From positions 1 to 64,000 of the forward strand of contig CALSCO010000506.1 in NCBI GenBank assembly GCA_943704415.1: DNA of 64,000 bases. Reading direction: 5' to 3'. A program made the position numbers and the translations under genes. The notes under the pieces are model-generated. The model saw only the letters and a list, made by a program, of their open reading frames with translations. It had not been told where the DNA came from and searched no databases. This document shows positions 9,440-25,507 of this stretch, one piece after another; position 1 is the first letter of the stretch; the number at the start of each line of letters is the position of its first letter. The stretch is from Parvularia atlantis. Taxonomy: Eukaryota; Opisthokonta; Rotosphaerida.

Positions 9440-12197
9440 TCACTCCGGCATCGGCGTGATGGGCGTGTCGGGCGGCGCCTGCGAGACGGTGACCTCGCGC
9501 AGCACCACGGCGAGCTGCTCGCTGCGGCGGCACTCCTGCGGTCACCGCGGCGTCTGAGCTGCCGCAGGTGCACGCGCGTGCTCGGCATACGCACGCACCT
9601 CCTGGAAGTCGAGCACGGTCTTGTAGTACTGGCGCTGCTTGTCGACCAGCTGCAGGTACTTCTCGTTGCTGGTGTCGCGCAGGGCCTTCTCCTCGGTGCG
9701 CTTCGCGTCGACCTTGTTGAGCAGGTCGCGCACGCCCTTCTGCATGTTGTCGAGCGTCTCCAGGAACTTTTCCTGGTTGGCCTTGTTCGCCTTGGCCTGC
9801 CGGCGCGGCGCACGCGTGTCAGCGGGCAGCGGCGGCGCGCGGGGCGGGCCGCACCTTGTCAAAGTTGTCGAAGATCGAGTTGAGCAGCGTGACCTCGCGC
9901 GTCAGGTACAGCTTGGTCGAGTCGAGCGTGTTGTACAGGTTGTAGTACTGCCGCGTCTCGTTGAGCTTGGACGCGACCTGGCCACACGGCGGGTGAGCAC
10001 GCGTGCGCAGTCGTGTGCAAGCGGCGCACCTGCATGTACAGCTCGAGGAAGCGCTTCTGGTACTGCGACAGCTCGGCGCGCGATGGGATCTCGTCCACGA
10101 GCCGCTCGACCGCCGCGATTTCCTGCGCGCACGCCCGGGTCGGTACGCGGCGTACAAGCGGTCAGCTGTGCGCACCCGCTTCTTCTTCGACAGCAGCTTG
10201 CGGATGCGTTGCAGCTTCGCGTTGTCCTCGTCGAACTGCGCGTCGATCTGTCGGATGCGCTCCATGTCCTCGTCCTCGTCGTTCCTGCGCGCGGCACACA
10301 CGGGTCAGTCGGTGAGGCAGTACGTAATGCACGCTCGACGCACCCTTCTTTCTCCATGCGCTGGATCTTGCCTTTGAGGTCCTCGAGCTGCTTGCGGCAG
10401 GTCACCTTGAAGTCCTTCTCGTGCTGCTCGAGCGCGTCCATCGTCGACAGCAGCGCGCGCAGCTGCCGCAGGATCGGCGCGTTCTGCCGCGCGTGTCAGC
10501 CTCCGCCGCGCCCCCGTGTGCGTGCAGCGACGCGCACCTCCTCCGTCTCCAGCTCGTCCAGCTTGGCCGTCTCCTTGACGATGCGGTTGTTGTACTTGAG
10601 CGTCTTGGTCACGGCGGCTTGGTACTCGTTCAGCTCGGCCAGTAGCTTGTCGTGCGCCTCCTTGACCTCGTTGAAGCGCCTGGCAGGCCAGCAGTCAGCC
10701 TCTCTCACGAGCGATTGCCGGCCTGCGGCCGACGCACTTCTCCTGCAGCGCAATCTGCTTCTCGAGCGACGCCATCTCGCGGCGGTGCGCCTGGGCGCCG
10801 CCCATTTTCTGCGCGCAGCGTCTCAGCACGCCCGCCGCAGCGCGAGCGTGCGCACACCTGCTGGTTCTCGGCCAGCGCGGCCTGGATCTCGGCGTACTCG
10901 CTCGCGTACTGCTTGATCGACTCGGACTCGAGGCCGAGCATCGAGCCCAGCATCGACTGCGACACCGAGTTGCCCGAGCCGTCCACGCGGCTCATTTGCT
11001 CTGCGTTCACCGATGCGCGTGAGTGGCGCCAACGGGCAGAGCGGCACTGCCGCACCGACGAGCGCCTCTATGCGCCGGCGCTCCTCCGCAGCCTCGGCGG
11101 CCGCTTTTTCGTCCTTCTCCTTGTCCTTGCTCTTCTTGGTCGACTCGGCTGCGCGCGCACGTCAGCGCGGGCGGCGCGGGCGGATGCGCGGGCCGTGCCT
11201 GGTGTCGTGCCCATCCAGCGCTGGCCGTACTCGAGCAGCGTGTTGTCGACGAGCGCCGAGGCGTCCGCTGCGGTCTGCAAAGGGCCAGCGCCGTCAGCAC
11301 CGCTCGCGCATACGCGCGGCCGCACCATCCGCGTGAAGCGCACGCGCGGCCGGTCCTGGTTGCTGCGGAACTGGCGCGCGGGCTTGTAGCGGTCCTTGAC
11401 GGCGGTGAGGAACTGTGCGGCGTCCTGCACCGATCCGCACCGTCAGCGTCCCCTCACGCAGTAGCGCAGCAGCGCACCTGCACGTGCACCGCAAACTCCT
11501 CATCCTCGGGCGTCTGGCGCGTCTTGCTGAACTGCTCCTCGGAAAAGTTGCGGATGTAGTCGCTCATCTCCTCGCGCGTCTCAAGCACCTGCGCGCACGG
11601 ACCACCGCCGTGAGCGCGCGTCCGTCCGCACCGCCGGCGAGCGGCGCACCTTCTTGACCAGCCACTGCATCGACGGGAAGATCTCCTTGAAGTTGAGACC
11701 TTGGATCTGCGCGCGCGTCACGTCAGCAGCCCGCTCTCAGCAGCGGGGGGCGCGCGTGCCGTGCCTGGTGCGGCTCGAGCACGTGCGGCGACTTGAGCCG
11801 CTGCAGCGCGCGGATGATCTTCTCGGAGATGGTGCTGGTTGCTGCTGGGTGAGCGGCAACCAGTCGAGCAGCCGCCGCGCGACGCACATGCGCTGGCCGA
11901 CGGACGAGTTCTCGATGAACACGACGTCGACGTCGACGTCGACCGCGCTGTTGGTGAGGCACCAGGCCAGGCCGCCGATCACGCGGTCAAACGGCGAGAG
12001 GCTGCTAATGCGCGCGCGGAAGTAGCCGGCGGCGAGCAGCAGCTCGATGATCTCGCCATATTTGACCTGCATATTTTTTTCCCCCCGTGTGTCGCACGTC
12101 AGGCGACGCGCAGCAGCACAGCGCCCACGGCGCGCACCCGCTGCTCCTCGTTCGCGAGCGACTCGGGCTCCGGCTCGTTCTGCACCACTGAGCCCAT
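9440..12197 (-). CDS. CCDC93: CCDC93, subunit of the CCC/Commander endosomal complex
   Basis: CCDC93 pairs with CCDC22 and COMMD proteins to recycle cargo from endosomes with retriever and WASH. The N-terminal calponin-like domain is unmistakable: [41 protein letters not shown] and SPHVLEPHQ. Then come [20 protein letters not shown], and a long coiled-coil half containing [36 protein letters not shown] and [11 protein letters not shown]. It ends PITPMPE. The first exon (12197-12138) encodes [10 protein letters not shown]...NEEQR and an intron at 12137-12067 joins it to [10 protein letters not shown], matching the human EEQNVK junction. This puts the start 43 bp from that of the divergent MPPED gene. 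Many introns. Confidence 0.93.
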
Positions 12198-12240
12198 CCC
12201 TTCTCGAACTTTCCGACGTTCGAGGAGCGTGACGGCTCGA

Positions 12241-13597
12241 ATGTGGGGGCGCTTGTTTGGCACAACGGCCGCCGCGGCGCAGCGCGGGCAGCAGCCGGGG
12301 CAGCAGCCGGGGCGCGTGTACCGCTACCAGTTCGCGCCCGACTACGACATGTCGGCCGAGCCGACGGTCGCGTGGACGCGCTACGTGCAGGTGCGCTGAA
12401 TGACTTTGCGCGATGTGACGCGTCAGGTCGGCACGTCACACGCGCCGCGCAGCAAACGCAGAAGGTCGTGCCCGTTGCGCCCGTCGACCCGGCAACACCC
12501 AAGTCGCCCGGCCACACGCGGTGCGCGGCCCGTCTCGGCGGCGTGCGCGCTGAGCAGCGCCGAGGCGCAGCTTTGTGTGCATATCGGACACGCACACGCT
12601 CACCAACGGGCTGAGCGTGCCCGATGGCGATGTGCTGCTGCACGCGGGCGACTTTAGCAACGTGGGCGAGCCGCAGGACATCGAGGCGTTCAACGCGTTC
12701 CTCAAGGCCCTGCCGCACCCGCACAAAGTCGGTGCGACTCGCTCGCGCCATCGTCGTCGCGCGTCTCACGCGCCCGAGCCGGCAGTCATCGCGGGCAATC
12801 ACGACCTCACGTTCGACGAGGCCAACTACCCGGACCTTGCCAAGCGCTTCCGGCATAAGAAGCTCTTCGACTGCAAGAGCGTCAAGGTGCGCGGCCGCCC
12901 GGTCGTCCTGGCATGCGCTCACGCGTGCCCGCAGGCCTCGCTCGACGCGTGCTCGTACCTCGAGGACAGCGAGACGACCGTGCTCGGCTTCCGCATCTAC
13001 GGCTCGCCCTGGTGCGCCGCGGGCCTGCACCGTGAGCCACGCCACGCCGCTCAGTGCGCGGCAAATGCAGGCAGCCCGTGTTCTGCGATTGGGCGTTCAA
13101 CCTCGACCGCGGGAAGCCGCTGGACGACGTGCGCCGTCGCACACCGCACGGCGTGTGCGTCGCCTCGCGGTTCTCACACGTGTGCGCGTGTGCGCCCAGG
13201 TCTGGTCGAAGATCCCCGACGGCATCGACATCCTCATGACGCACGGCCCGCCACTCGGGCGCGGCGACCTGCTTACGACGGACGAGCGCAGCGGGTGCTA
13301 CGACCTGGTGCGTCCTCCTGCGCGTGCTGTCGCGGCCTGACGCGGCGCGCGATACCAGCTGCGGCACGTGCAGCTGCGCGTCAAGCCAAAACTGCACGTG
13401 TTTGGGCACATCCACGAGGGTACGCGCTGCCGCCGCCACGAGCGGCGCACTGCTTGTGCTGACGCGCGTGTCGCCCGTGCGCAGCGTACGGCATCGAGTC
13501 GGACGGCGTGACAACGTACGTCAACGCGTCGACGTGCACCGTGAGCTACCGCCCGGTCCAGCCGCCGATCGTGGTCGACCTGCCGAACCGCACATGA
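12241..13597 (+). CDS. MPPED: MPPED1/2-like (239FB) metallophosphoesterase
   Basis: Class III nucleotide phosphodiesterase-like enzyme. All metal-binding motifs of the calcineurin-like fold are present: CISDTHTLT (D-x-H), LLHAGDFSNVG (G-D), VIAGNHDLTF (G-N-H-D), ILMTHGPPLG and LHVFGHIHE (G-H-x-H). The block SETTVLGFRIYGSPWC and the C-terminus TTYVNASTCTVSYRPV match MPPED1/2 almost word for word. In rat MPPED1 versus MPPED2 the GHIH motif decides activity; here His is kept. The first exon (MWGRLFGTT...) encodes a Gln/Gly-rich leader and RYQFAPDYDMSAEPTVAW. The ATG at 12241 has no earlier in-frame alternative. About seven introns. Confidence 0.92.
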
Positions 13598-13646
13598 TCG
13601 GCTTGCCCCACCGCGCCCTCTGTGTGCTGCGCGTGAGTTTGGTAAA

Positions 13647-16276
<2,630 letters not shown>

Positions 16277-16340
16277 GGAAGCCTGCGAAAGCGCGTGTCA
16301 CAGAGGTCAACTCCCTGTCGTCATTTGTCACGTTTGCGAC

Positions 16341-17309
16341 ATGCCCAGCCCCGGTGGCGCGGACGTGGACGCGCTGGTGCGCGACACCTTCGTCTGGTAC
16401 GAGTTCTTCGAGGTCGGCGGGCTCGCCAAGGCCGACGCCGCCGCCGCGGCCAAGTGCTTCGTCAGGCACGGCGTGTCGCTCGATAGCGTGCCGCTGGACG
16501 ACGCCGGCCTGCAGCACGTGGGCCTGGCCGACGCGCAGCAGCGCGCGCGCGTGCTGCAGGCCATCTTCGCGTACTTTGAAGTCGTCTCGAGCACGAGCGC
16601 AGCGGCAATGACCGAGCGCACGCCGATGCTCAACGCCGCAACGGCCCCCCGCAACTCTTCGAGCGCATCGACATCGGCAGCGCACACCGGCAGGACGGCG
16701 ATCGCGGGTTGTTCATCATTCTCAGCAGTGGTGGGCAGCGGCTACGGCACGGCCAGCAGCAGCAGCAAGGACGGCTACTGCGCGATCGGCACGCAACCGC
16801 CGCCGAGCTACTACGAATCGAGCGCGTCGCCGGCCCTGCCGCAGTACGAGGACACGCAGCCGCGCGGGGCCAGGATGCACGCGCAGGACGCACAGGACGC
16901 GCAGGACGCGGCTGGCGACGTGGTCATCCACCTTAACATATCCGAGATGGACCTGTCCAACGCGGACACCATCAGGCCGCAGGAGTACAACCCGCAGTGG
17001 GCCAACGTGATCACAGAGCGCGAGTTTGAGACGATCTTCATCGAGCAGCTGCGTGAGGCAAACTGCTTCTACACAGCGTGCTGCACTTGCGTGTGCCTGA
17101 CGTACTGCCTTCTGCACCTCACGATCGTGCTCATCCCTGTGCTCAGCTTCTGCAAGCAGTCGTGCTACGAGATGCACTGCGACGAGATCATTAGCGAGAT
17201 TCAGATGCGCCTGCACGCCGCGCAGATCCTGTTCACGATGGAGTCGCAAGACCGCAACCACTTCACTTTCCGCCTCCTGCGGCGCCTCGACAATCGCGCG
17301 TCGCAGTGA
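16341..17309 (+). CDS. SAM-like domain protein with Cys-rich membrane segment, unknown
   Basis: Intronless, 322 residues. The first 85 residues (WYEFFEVGGLAKADAAAAA ... LQHVGLADAQQRARVLQAIF) look like a SAM-type helical bundle. A low-complexity Ser/Thr/Ala-rich stretch with a PPSYYESS sequence and short Ala-Gln-Asp repeats follows. The last 110 residues hold EFETIFIEQLREANCFYTAC, a dense cysteine cluster (CFYTACCTCVC) leading into a hydrophobic segment LLHLTIVLIPVLSFC and a helical tail. The cysteines next to the membrane segment are good palmitoylation candidates, and a DHHC enzyme is encoded at 54922. I do not recognise the family. The ATG at 16341 was preferred; an upstream in-frame ATG at 16275 overlaps the aquaporin start codon. 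Confidence 0.7.
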   Translation: MPSPGGADVDALVRDTFVWYEFFEVGGLAKADAAAAAKCFVRHGVSLDSVPLDDAGLQHVGLADAQQRARVLQAIFAYFEVVSSTSAAAMTERTPMLNAATAPRNSSSASTSAAHTGRTAIAGCSSFSAVVGSGYGTASSSSKDGYCAIGTQPPPSYYESSASPALPQYEDTQPRGARMHAQDAQDAQDAAGDVVIHLNISEMDLSNADTIRPQEYNPQWANVITEREFETIFIEQLREANCFYTACCTCVCLTYCLLHLTIVLIPVLSFCKQSCYEMHCDEIISEIQMRLHAAQILFTMESQDRNHFTFRLLRRLDNRASQ

Positions 17310-17469
17310 GAACCCCCCTCGCGCCTCCCCGTGCTTGTTGTCACCCCCCTTGGCATGTGTGCGAATAGGTAGGTACGGTAGTGCTCCTTCTCTGGCACAA
17401 CGGCGAGTGTCGCGTCAGTTCGAGTCTCGCGCGCAGGCACGGCCGTGCTTGCACACAGGCGCGGCGACG

Positions 17470-20294
<2,825 letters not shown>

Positions 20295-20563
20295 CGTGTC
20301 GTGACTGCGCGTGCGTTCCTTCAATGTTTTTGCATGCGCACGCGCGTGTGCTCGCCGTCGGCTGCTCGTTGCTGTTGCTGCTGTTCTCCTGCTGCGTGCG
20401 CATCTCTTTGCTTGCTTTTTGTCCTCAACGCCCCTCCCACACCCGGCAGCCTCGCCGCGGCGCACCCACTGAACGAAAAAAAGAAAAGGAAACCCAGGAT
20501 GCGCAAGATTGTGTGCGCTTGCAAAAAATAACAGCTGCACTCTCACACAACCAGCCGCGGCGG

Positions 20564-20983
20564 TCAGAACGCCGCGCGCATGCGCCGCGAGCGCTCGTAC
20601 ATGGTCGAGTACTTGTCGGCGACCTCGTTGAGCAGGTGCACGCCGCGCGTGAGCGTCGCAAGGTAGGCCATCAGCATCACGTCGGCCTGCTCCTTGATGC
20701 TCTCGTCCTGGAACGCGTCCGACTCCATTGCGGGCAGGCGGTGGCACAGGCTGGCGATCTCGCACAGGAGCGTGTTGTCGGCGGGCATTTTCCCTGGGCA
20801 TCAGCCTGTAAGCGCACAACGCACGCCGCGCGCGCGGGCAGCGCACCGTCCCGCACGTCGCGCACGTAGTCGCGCAACACGTTGATGCGGCTTCGCAGCA
20901 TCACGATCGCGCTGCGCTGGCTCATCAGCTGCGTCACGGCTGCATTCGGCGCGTCAGCACGCGCGCACGCGGGCACTGCGGGG

Positions 20984-21018
<35 letters not shown>

Positions 21019-21907
21019 GCGCGAGTCGGACGACACGCCCGTTTCGGTCAGCGTCGCAACGTGGTTGACCGAGATGCGCTCGGCCTCGCCTGACTCGATC
21101 TTGTACGAGCCCTTGATGAAGATCTGCGCGACGGCTGTCAAGCGACGTTGCACGCGCGCGCACGCAGCGGCCGCACCGTCGCCGGTGGGTTCTGCGCGAC
21201 GTCGATGAACGACTCGTACATGGTCACGGGCAGGTCCTTGGCGCCGGGGCCCGCGTTCGTGTCGAGCAGGAGGAACAGCGGGCTCTCGTTGAACGCGAGC
21301 ATCTGCGCTCACGAGCGCGTGTCACACAGGGTCGGTCGTGTGCGTCACACGTGCACCGCACCTGCTGGTGGATGCGCACGTGCTCGGCGGTCGGCACCGC
21401 GCCGGTCGCGTACCACCCGAGGTAGTCGTACGAGGGGAAGACCTCGCGGACTGCGCCCGGTGATCAGCGCCGCATCGCGCGCATCGTCACGGCCGCGGCG
21501 ACGCACACTGCGCCTGCTTGCTCGCAAAGTACGCGCGATCAAGCACGGCGAGTTCGCCCGCGCCCTCGAACGCGAGCTCGAACGAGTTGAAGACCTCGAT
21601 GGCGCGGCCGGTCTGGACGCCGAGCAGCGCGCCCATCACTGCGCATCGGTGGGACGTGAGCCGCGAGTGTGCGGAGCGACGGGCGCGCACCCTGTGTCGC
21701 CGGGTTGCCGCTCTGCATCCGCACGCGCGTCCAGTGGTCCGATACGTTGACGAGCACGAGCGGGTGCAGCCCGATGCTCAGGCCCGACGGCGCCTCACCG
21801 GGCGCGACGATCGAGGCCATCGCGCTGCTCTGGGACGCGCTCAATGACACGATGGCCGTAGCTCTCTTGCGTGACGCACTCTTCATCATCTTGCCACTCT
21901 GCAGCAT
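20564..21907 (-). CDS. COPS6: COP9 signalosome subunit 6 (MPN- domain)
   Basis: Non-catalytic MPN subunit of the CSN deneddylase that regulates cullin ligases. Blocks match human CSN6 in order: GLHPLVLVNVSDHWTR, VMGALLGVQTGRAIEVFNSF, GWYATGAVPTAEHVRIHQQ, NESPLFLLLDTN, AERISVNHVATLTETG, SAIVMLRSRINVLRDYV and DVMLMAYLATLTRGVHLLNE. It ends RSRRMRAAF, close to the human RRMRGLFF end. The JAMM zinc motif is absent, as expected for CSN6. The start at 21907 gives about 35 residues before the MPN fold. One intron carries a (CA)16 repeat. Convergent with poly(A) polymerase (269 bp between stops). Confidence 0.92.
20985..21016. repeat. (CA)16 microsatellite in a COPS6 intron
   Basis: A 32-bp CA run on the plus strand, hence (TG)16 in the COPS6 transcript, inside a short intron between the VSSDSR and AVTQLMSQ exons. 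Confidence 0.92.
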
Positions 21908-22007
21908 GGAGCGCTAGACAGCTGCGACATGCGAGGACTAGACAGCGGCTATGCAGTGTGGCACAGAAGACAGGTGCGACGCAGGTGGTTTGCATCAAGC
22001 AGAAGTG

Positions 22008-23258
22008 ATGGCCGCGATCCTGCGTGCGCTGCGTGGCACGTCTACGACGCCCACGGCCTCGGCCGTCGACGCCGCGGCCTCGCCGGGCCGCTCACCCATG
22101 CCGCCCGCGCTGGCCGTGCCACCGCCGCTCGTGCTGCCGAGCGCCGCGCTCACGACGACGCTGGACGAGGCGCTGGCGGGCGAGGCGGTTGACGCACTGC
22201 GCGACTACGCGCGACAGCTACACGCGGCGCTCGAGGCGGCGGTGCGGCGGCGTCGCGGGGCCCGTGCGCGCCTGCGCGCCTGAGGTGTGCATGCGGCAGG
22301 AGCGGATGTGCGTGCAGAAGGAGACCGAACGCGCCGAGCTGGCGCGGCGCGAGTACGACCTGCAGCGCAAGCTCGCGCAGCAGAGCGAGGAGGCTGGGCT
22401 GTTGAAGGGTGCGGCGGCGCGAGGCGTGACTGTATGAGGGTAACGTGGCACGAGCGCAGATCAGGTGCGGTCGCAGTCGGAGATGATCGTGCAGATGGAG
22501 GAGGACGCGGCGGCCAAGGGCAAGCAGCTCGCCGACGCACACGCGCTCGACATCAAGGCGATCAAGCACGGGTACGAGCAGGCCATCAAGGAGCTCGAGG
22601 GCGAGGTGCGCGCCGGCACACGCGATTGCGATCGCCTGCTCATGCATCGGGCATCGCGGCAGCTGTCGGCGAGCGAGAGCAGCCTCGAGGCCGTGCGGCG
22701 CGAGGTGTGCGCGCGGCAGCACGCTTGATGGAACGGGCTGAACGGCCGCGGCAGCTCGCACAGTTCAAGCAGCAGGCCGCTGAACTGAGCGAGAAGTGCT
22801 CGAGCCAGCAGGCGTTCCTGTCCAAGGCCGAGAAGGAGAAGGCGGCGCTGGAGACGCGCGTCAGCGACATCGTGCGTCTCGCGTGCCGTGCACGGCCCGC
22901 GTCGCTGACCCGCGTGGCGCGGCGTGCAGCAAAGCGGCAAGGCCGGCGAGGTCGTCGAGCTGAACGAGCAGATCGTGCGCATCACGCAGCGCAAGGTTGA
23001 CCTGCAGGAGCAGTGCCTCGCGCTCGAACAGCGGCTGGACGAGAGCCACGTGCGCGCGCGGCCGCCGCACGCGTGACCCGCTGGCTCAGACGCACGCCGC
23101 GTGCACTGCAGGCCCAGCTCGCCGCAGTCACTGCCGAGCGCGACAGGCAACAGGACGAGATCAAGGCGCTGCAGAAGGAGGTGGCCGACCTGACGACCGA
23201 CACGACGCACCTCAAGGGCAAGCTGCGGGCGTACCTCGAGAAGGAGCTGAGCAAGTGA
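22008..23258 (+). CDS. coiled-coil protein, unknown function
   Basis: Not recognised. The first exon encodes an Ala/Pro/Thr-rich leader (MAAILRALRGTSTTPTASAV...) followed by TTTLDEALAGEAVDALRDYA. After six clean GTGCG/GTGTG...CAG introns the rest, about 180 residues, is continuous heptad-type coiled coil: AELARREYDLQRKLAQQSEE, QMEEDAAAKGKQLADAHALD, VVELNEQIVRITQRKVDLQE and RQQDEIKALQKEVADLTTD. It ends YLEKELSK. A cytoskeletal, Golgi-tether or trafficking adaptor role is possible but unproven. Its start is 100 bp from that of the divergent COPS6. Confidence 0.75.
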
Positions 23259-23319
23259 TGCCCCACCAACTGCTACTTTTCTTCCCCACCTTTTGAGCCC
23301 CGCGCGCCCTCGCACGCCA

Positions 23320-24758
23320 TCACGCATCATGCTCAAACAGGTACGACACCGACTCGCCGTTGTGCGTGCGCCGGATGGCCTCGGCGAGCACGCCCGAGAT
23401 GTCGATCGTCTTGATCTTGGAGCAGAGCGCCTGGCGGGCGCGGCGCAGGCGCGTGAGCGGACGGCGCGCGGGTGGTGACAGTCGCCGCGCGCACCTGCTT
23501 GTCCTTGTGCGGGATCGTATTGGAGGCGACGACCTGCTCGAGCTTGGACTTGTTGATCTTCTCGATCGCGCTGCCCGAGAAGATGCCGTGCGTGACGATG
23601 GCGAGCACCTGCGGCAGCGCGGCGCCACATCGGCGTGGTGCCACGCGCACGGCACGGCCCTCTGGCCGCACGCACCCGCTTGGCACCGTGCTGCAGCAGC
23701 GTCTCGGCCGCGAGCCCGAGCGTGCCGCACGTGTCTGCGCGTGCGGCATGAGCCTGCGCCCGCCCGACCGCGCACAGCGAGCACACCGGCCATGTCGTCG
23801 ACGAGGATGGCGGTCTTGCCCTCGACTGCACCGACGAGGACCATGCGCGAGACCTGCACGAGGCGCAGCTGAGCACACGGCGTGTGCGAGCGGCGGCATG
23901 GCAGCGCGGCGGCACCTCGTTGGCCTTCTTGCGCTCCTTGTGGATGAGCGCAAAGTCGATGTCGAGCTTGTCGGCGATGGCAGTGGCGCTGCGCCGCGTG
24001 CTCAGCCCCCGCTGCCCCGCGGACGGCGCACGCGGCTCACCGCTTGGCGCCACCCGCGTCGGGCGAGACAATGACAATGTCGCTGGCCTTCTCGGGCAGG
24101 CTGCGAATGTACTTGAGCATGGACGGCTCGGCGTAGAGGTTGTCGACGGGGATGTCGAAGAAGCCCTGGATCTGCGACGCGTGCAGATCCATTGTGATCA
24201 CGTGGTCGGCGCCCGCGACGACGAGCATGTTGGCGACGAGCTTGGCCGAGATGGGCGCGCGGCTCTTGTCCTGCGTGCGACGCCGTGCGCGCATGAGCGA
24301 CGACTGCGAAGGCTGCACGTGCGCGCGCGCGCCTTCTTGTCCTGCCGTGCGTACGGGAAGCACGGCACGACGGCCGTGATGCGCCGCGCCGAGGCCGTCT
24401 TGCACGCGTTGATCATGATGAGCAGCTCCATGAGGTTGTCGTTGATCTGCGCGCGCGCGACGAGGCGACGTTGAGCGCGCGCTGCATGGCACCGTGTCCT
24501 CGTCTGGGCGCACGCGCCTCGCCGCATCCGCTCTGCAGGATAAACACGTCCTCATCGCGCACCGACTCGGCGATCGTGACCGACGTCTCCTGCTCGCCGT
24601 GCGCGCGCGTCAGACGAGCACCGCGCCCAACGCGCACGCACCTGGTTCGAGAACTTGGTGATGATCGCCTTGGACAGCGTGATGCCGAGGCGCTTGGCCA
24701 CGAGCTCGGCCAGCTCCGGGTGCGAGTTGCCCGCAAACAGCTTCACGTTGTTGTCCAT
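23320..24758 (-). CDS. PRPS: ribose-phosphate pyrophosphokinase (PRPP synthetase, class I)
   Basis: Makes PRPP from ribose 5-phosphate and ATP for purine, pyrimidine, NAD, His and Trp synthesis. The protein follows human PRPS1 from [19 protein letters not shown] to [14 protein letters not shown]. Key blocks are [33 protein letters not shown], the His/Asp metal region [30 protein letters not shown], and the PRPP loop VDDMADTCGTL. The last is formed by joining ...GACATGGCCG to ACACGTGC across an intron. About seven short introns. Length is normal (about 315 residues). The start at 24758 aligns exactly with the family start. Confidence 0.95.
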
Positions 24759-24880
24759 CGTGCCGACCGCGCACGTCGAAAGGAGAAGAAGTGGCGCGCA
24801 TCCGGCCACGTGGTCCTCCGCGGCCGGCCCCGCGCGCACCCACGGCCGTGCGTGCGCTGTTTCACCCGCCCGCCAATCGC

Positions 24881-25489
24881 ATGCGTCGGATCGCCCACGT
24901 GCTCATCGTTGCGCTGCTCCTCTCGCCGTTCGGTGCGCCGTGTGCGGCTTTGGTCGTGCGTCGCGCTTACGGCCAGCGTCACCGCACTGCAGCGCATGCC
25001 GCCGTCATCGCGCAGCTCAGCTCGGACGTGTCGCCCGGCGATTTATTGGTGGAGCGCATCCGCGCCGCGCGCTCGACGGTGCACGCCGCCGTGTACAAGT
25101 TCTCAGACGACAAGATCCTCGCGGCGCTCGAGGACGCGCTCGACCGCGGCGTGCGCGTGCAGATCGTGGCCGATGAAGAAGAGAACGGCGGCTCGGGCGA
25201 CCTTGCCAACGACCTCGCCAAGGCCGGCGCCCACGTGCGCCTCTTCACCGAGTCCAAGTTCTCCAAGCTGCACGCCAAGCTGACCATCTTCGACAACAGC
25301 ACGGCCGTCACGGGCTCGTTCAACTGGTGTGCCCCGGGACACCAGCAGTGCACAGCCTGACACACTCGCAGGTCTGATGGCGCCTCGACCGACAACATGG
25401 AGCTGCTGCTCACGTTCACCGACGTGGCCGACGTCGCGCGCCTCAGGACGCTCTTCGACGAGCTCTGGGCTGACGGCAGCGACCTCTGA
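24881..25489 (+). CDS. secreted or membrane-anchored PLD-like phosphodiesterase, single HKD
   Basis: A short PLD-superfamily protein of about 190 residues. The start at 24881 gives a signal peptide or anchor (MRRIAHVLIVALLLSPFGAP) followed by a basic stretch. The PLD half-domain has LLVERIRAARSTVHAAVYKF, then GVRVQIVADEEENG, then the catalytic HKD motif SKLHAKLTIFDN with downstream VTGSFNW. A single HKD means it should work as a dimer, as in mitochondrial PLD6 and the bacterial Nuc nuclease. One intron (25328-25371) splits the Trp codon of GSFNW and leads to SDGASTDNMELLLTF, typical of the family. It could be a nuclease or a cardiolipin-type lipase. Only 18 bp separate its stop from the convergent stop at 25508. 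Confidence 0.82.
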
Positions 25490-25507
25490 TCTTGTACACC
25501 TCCTACC

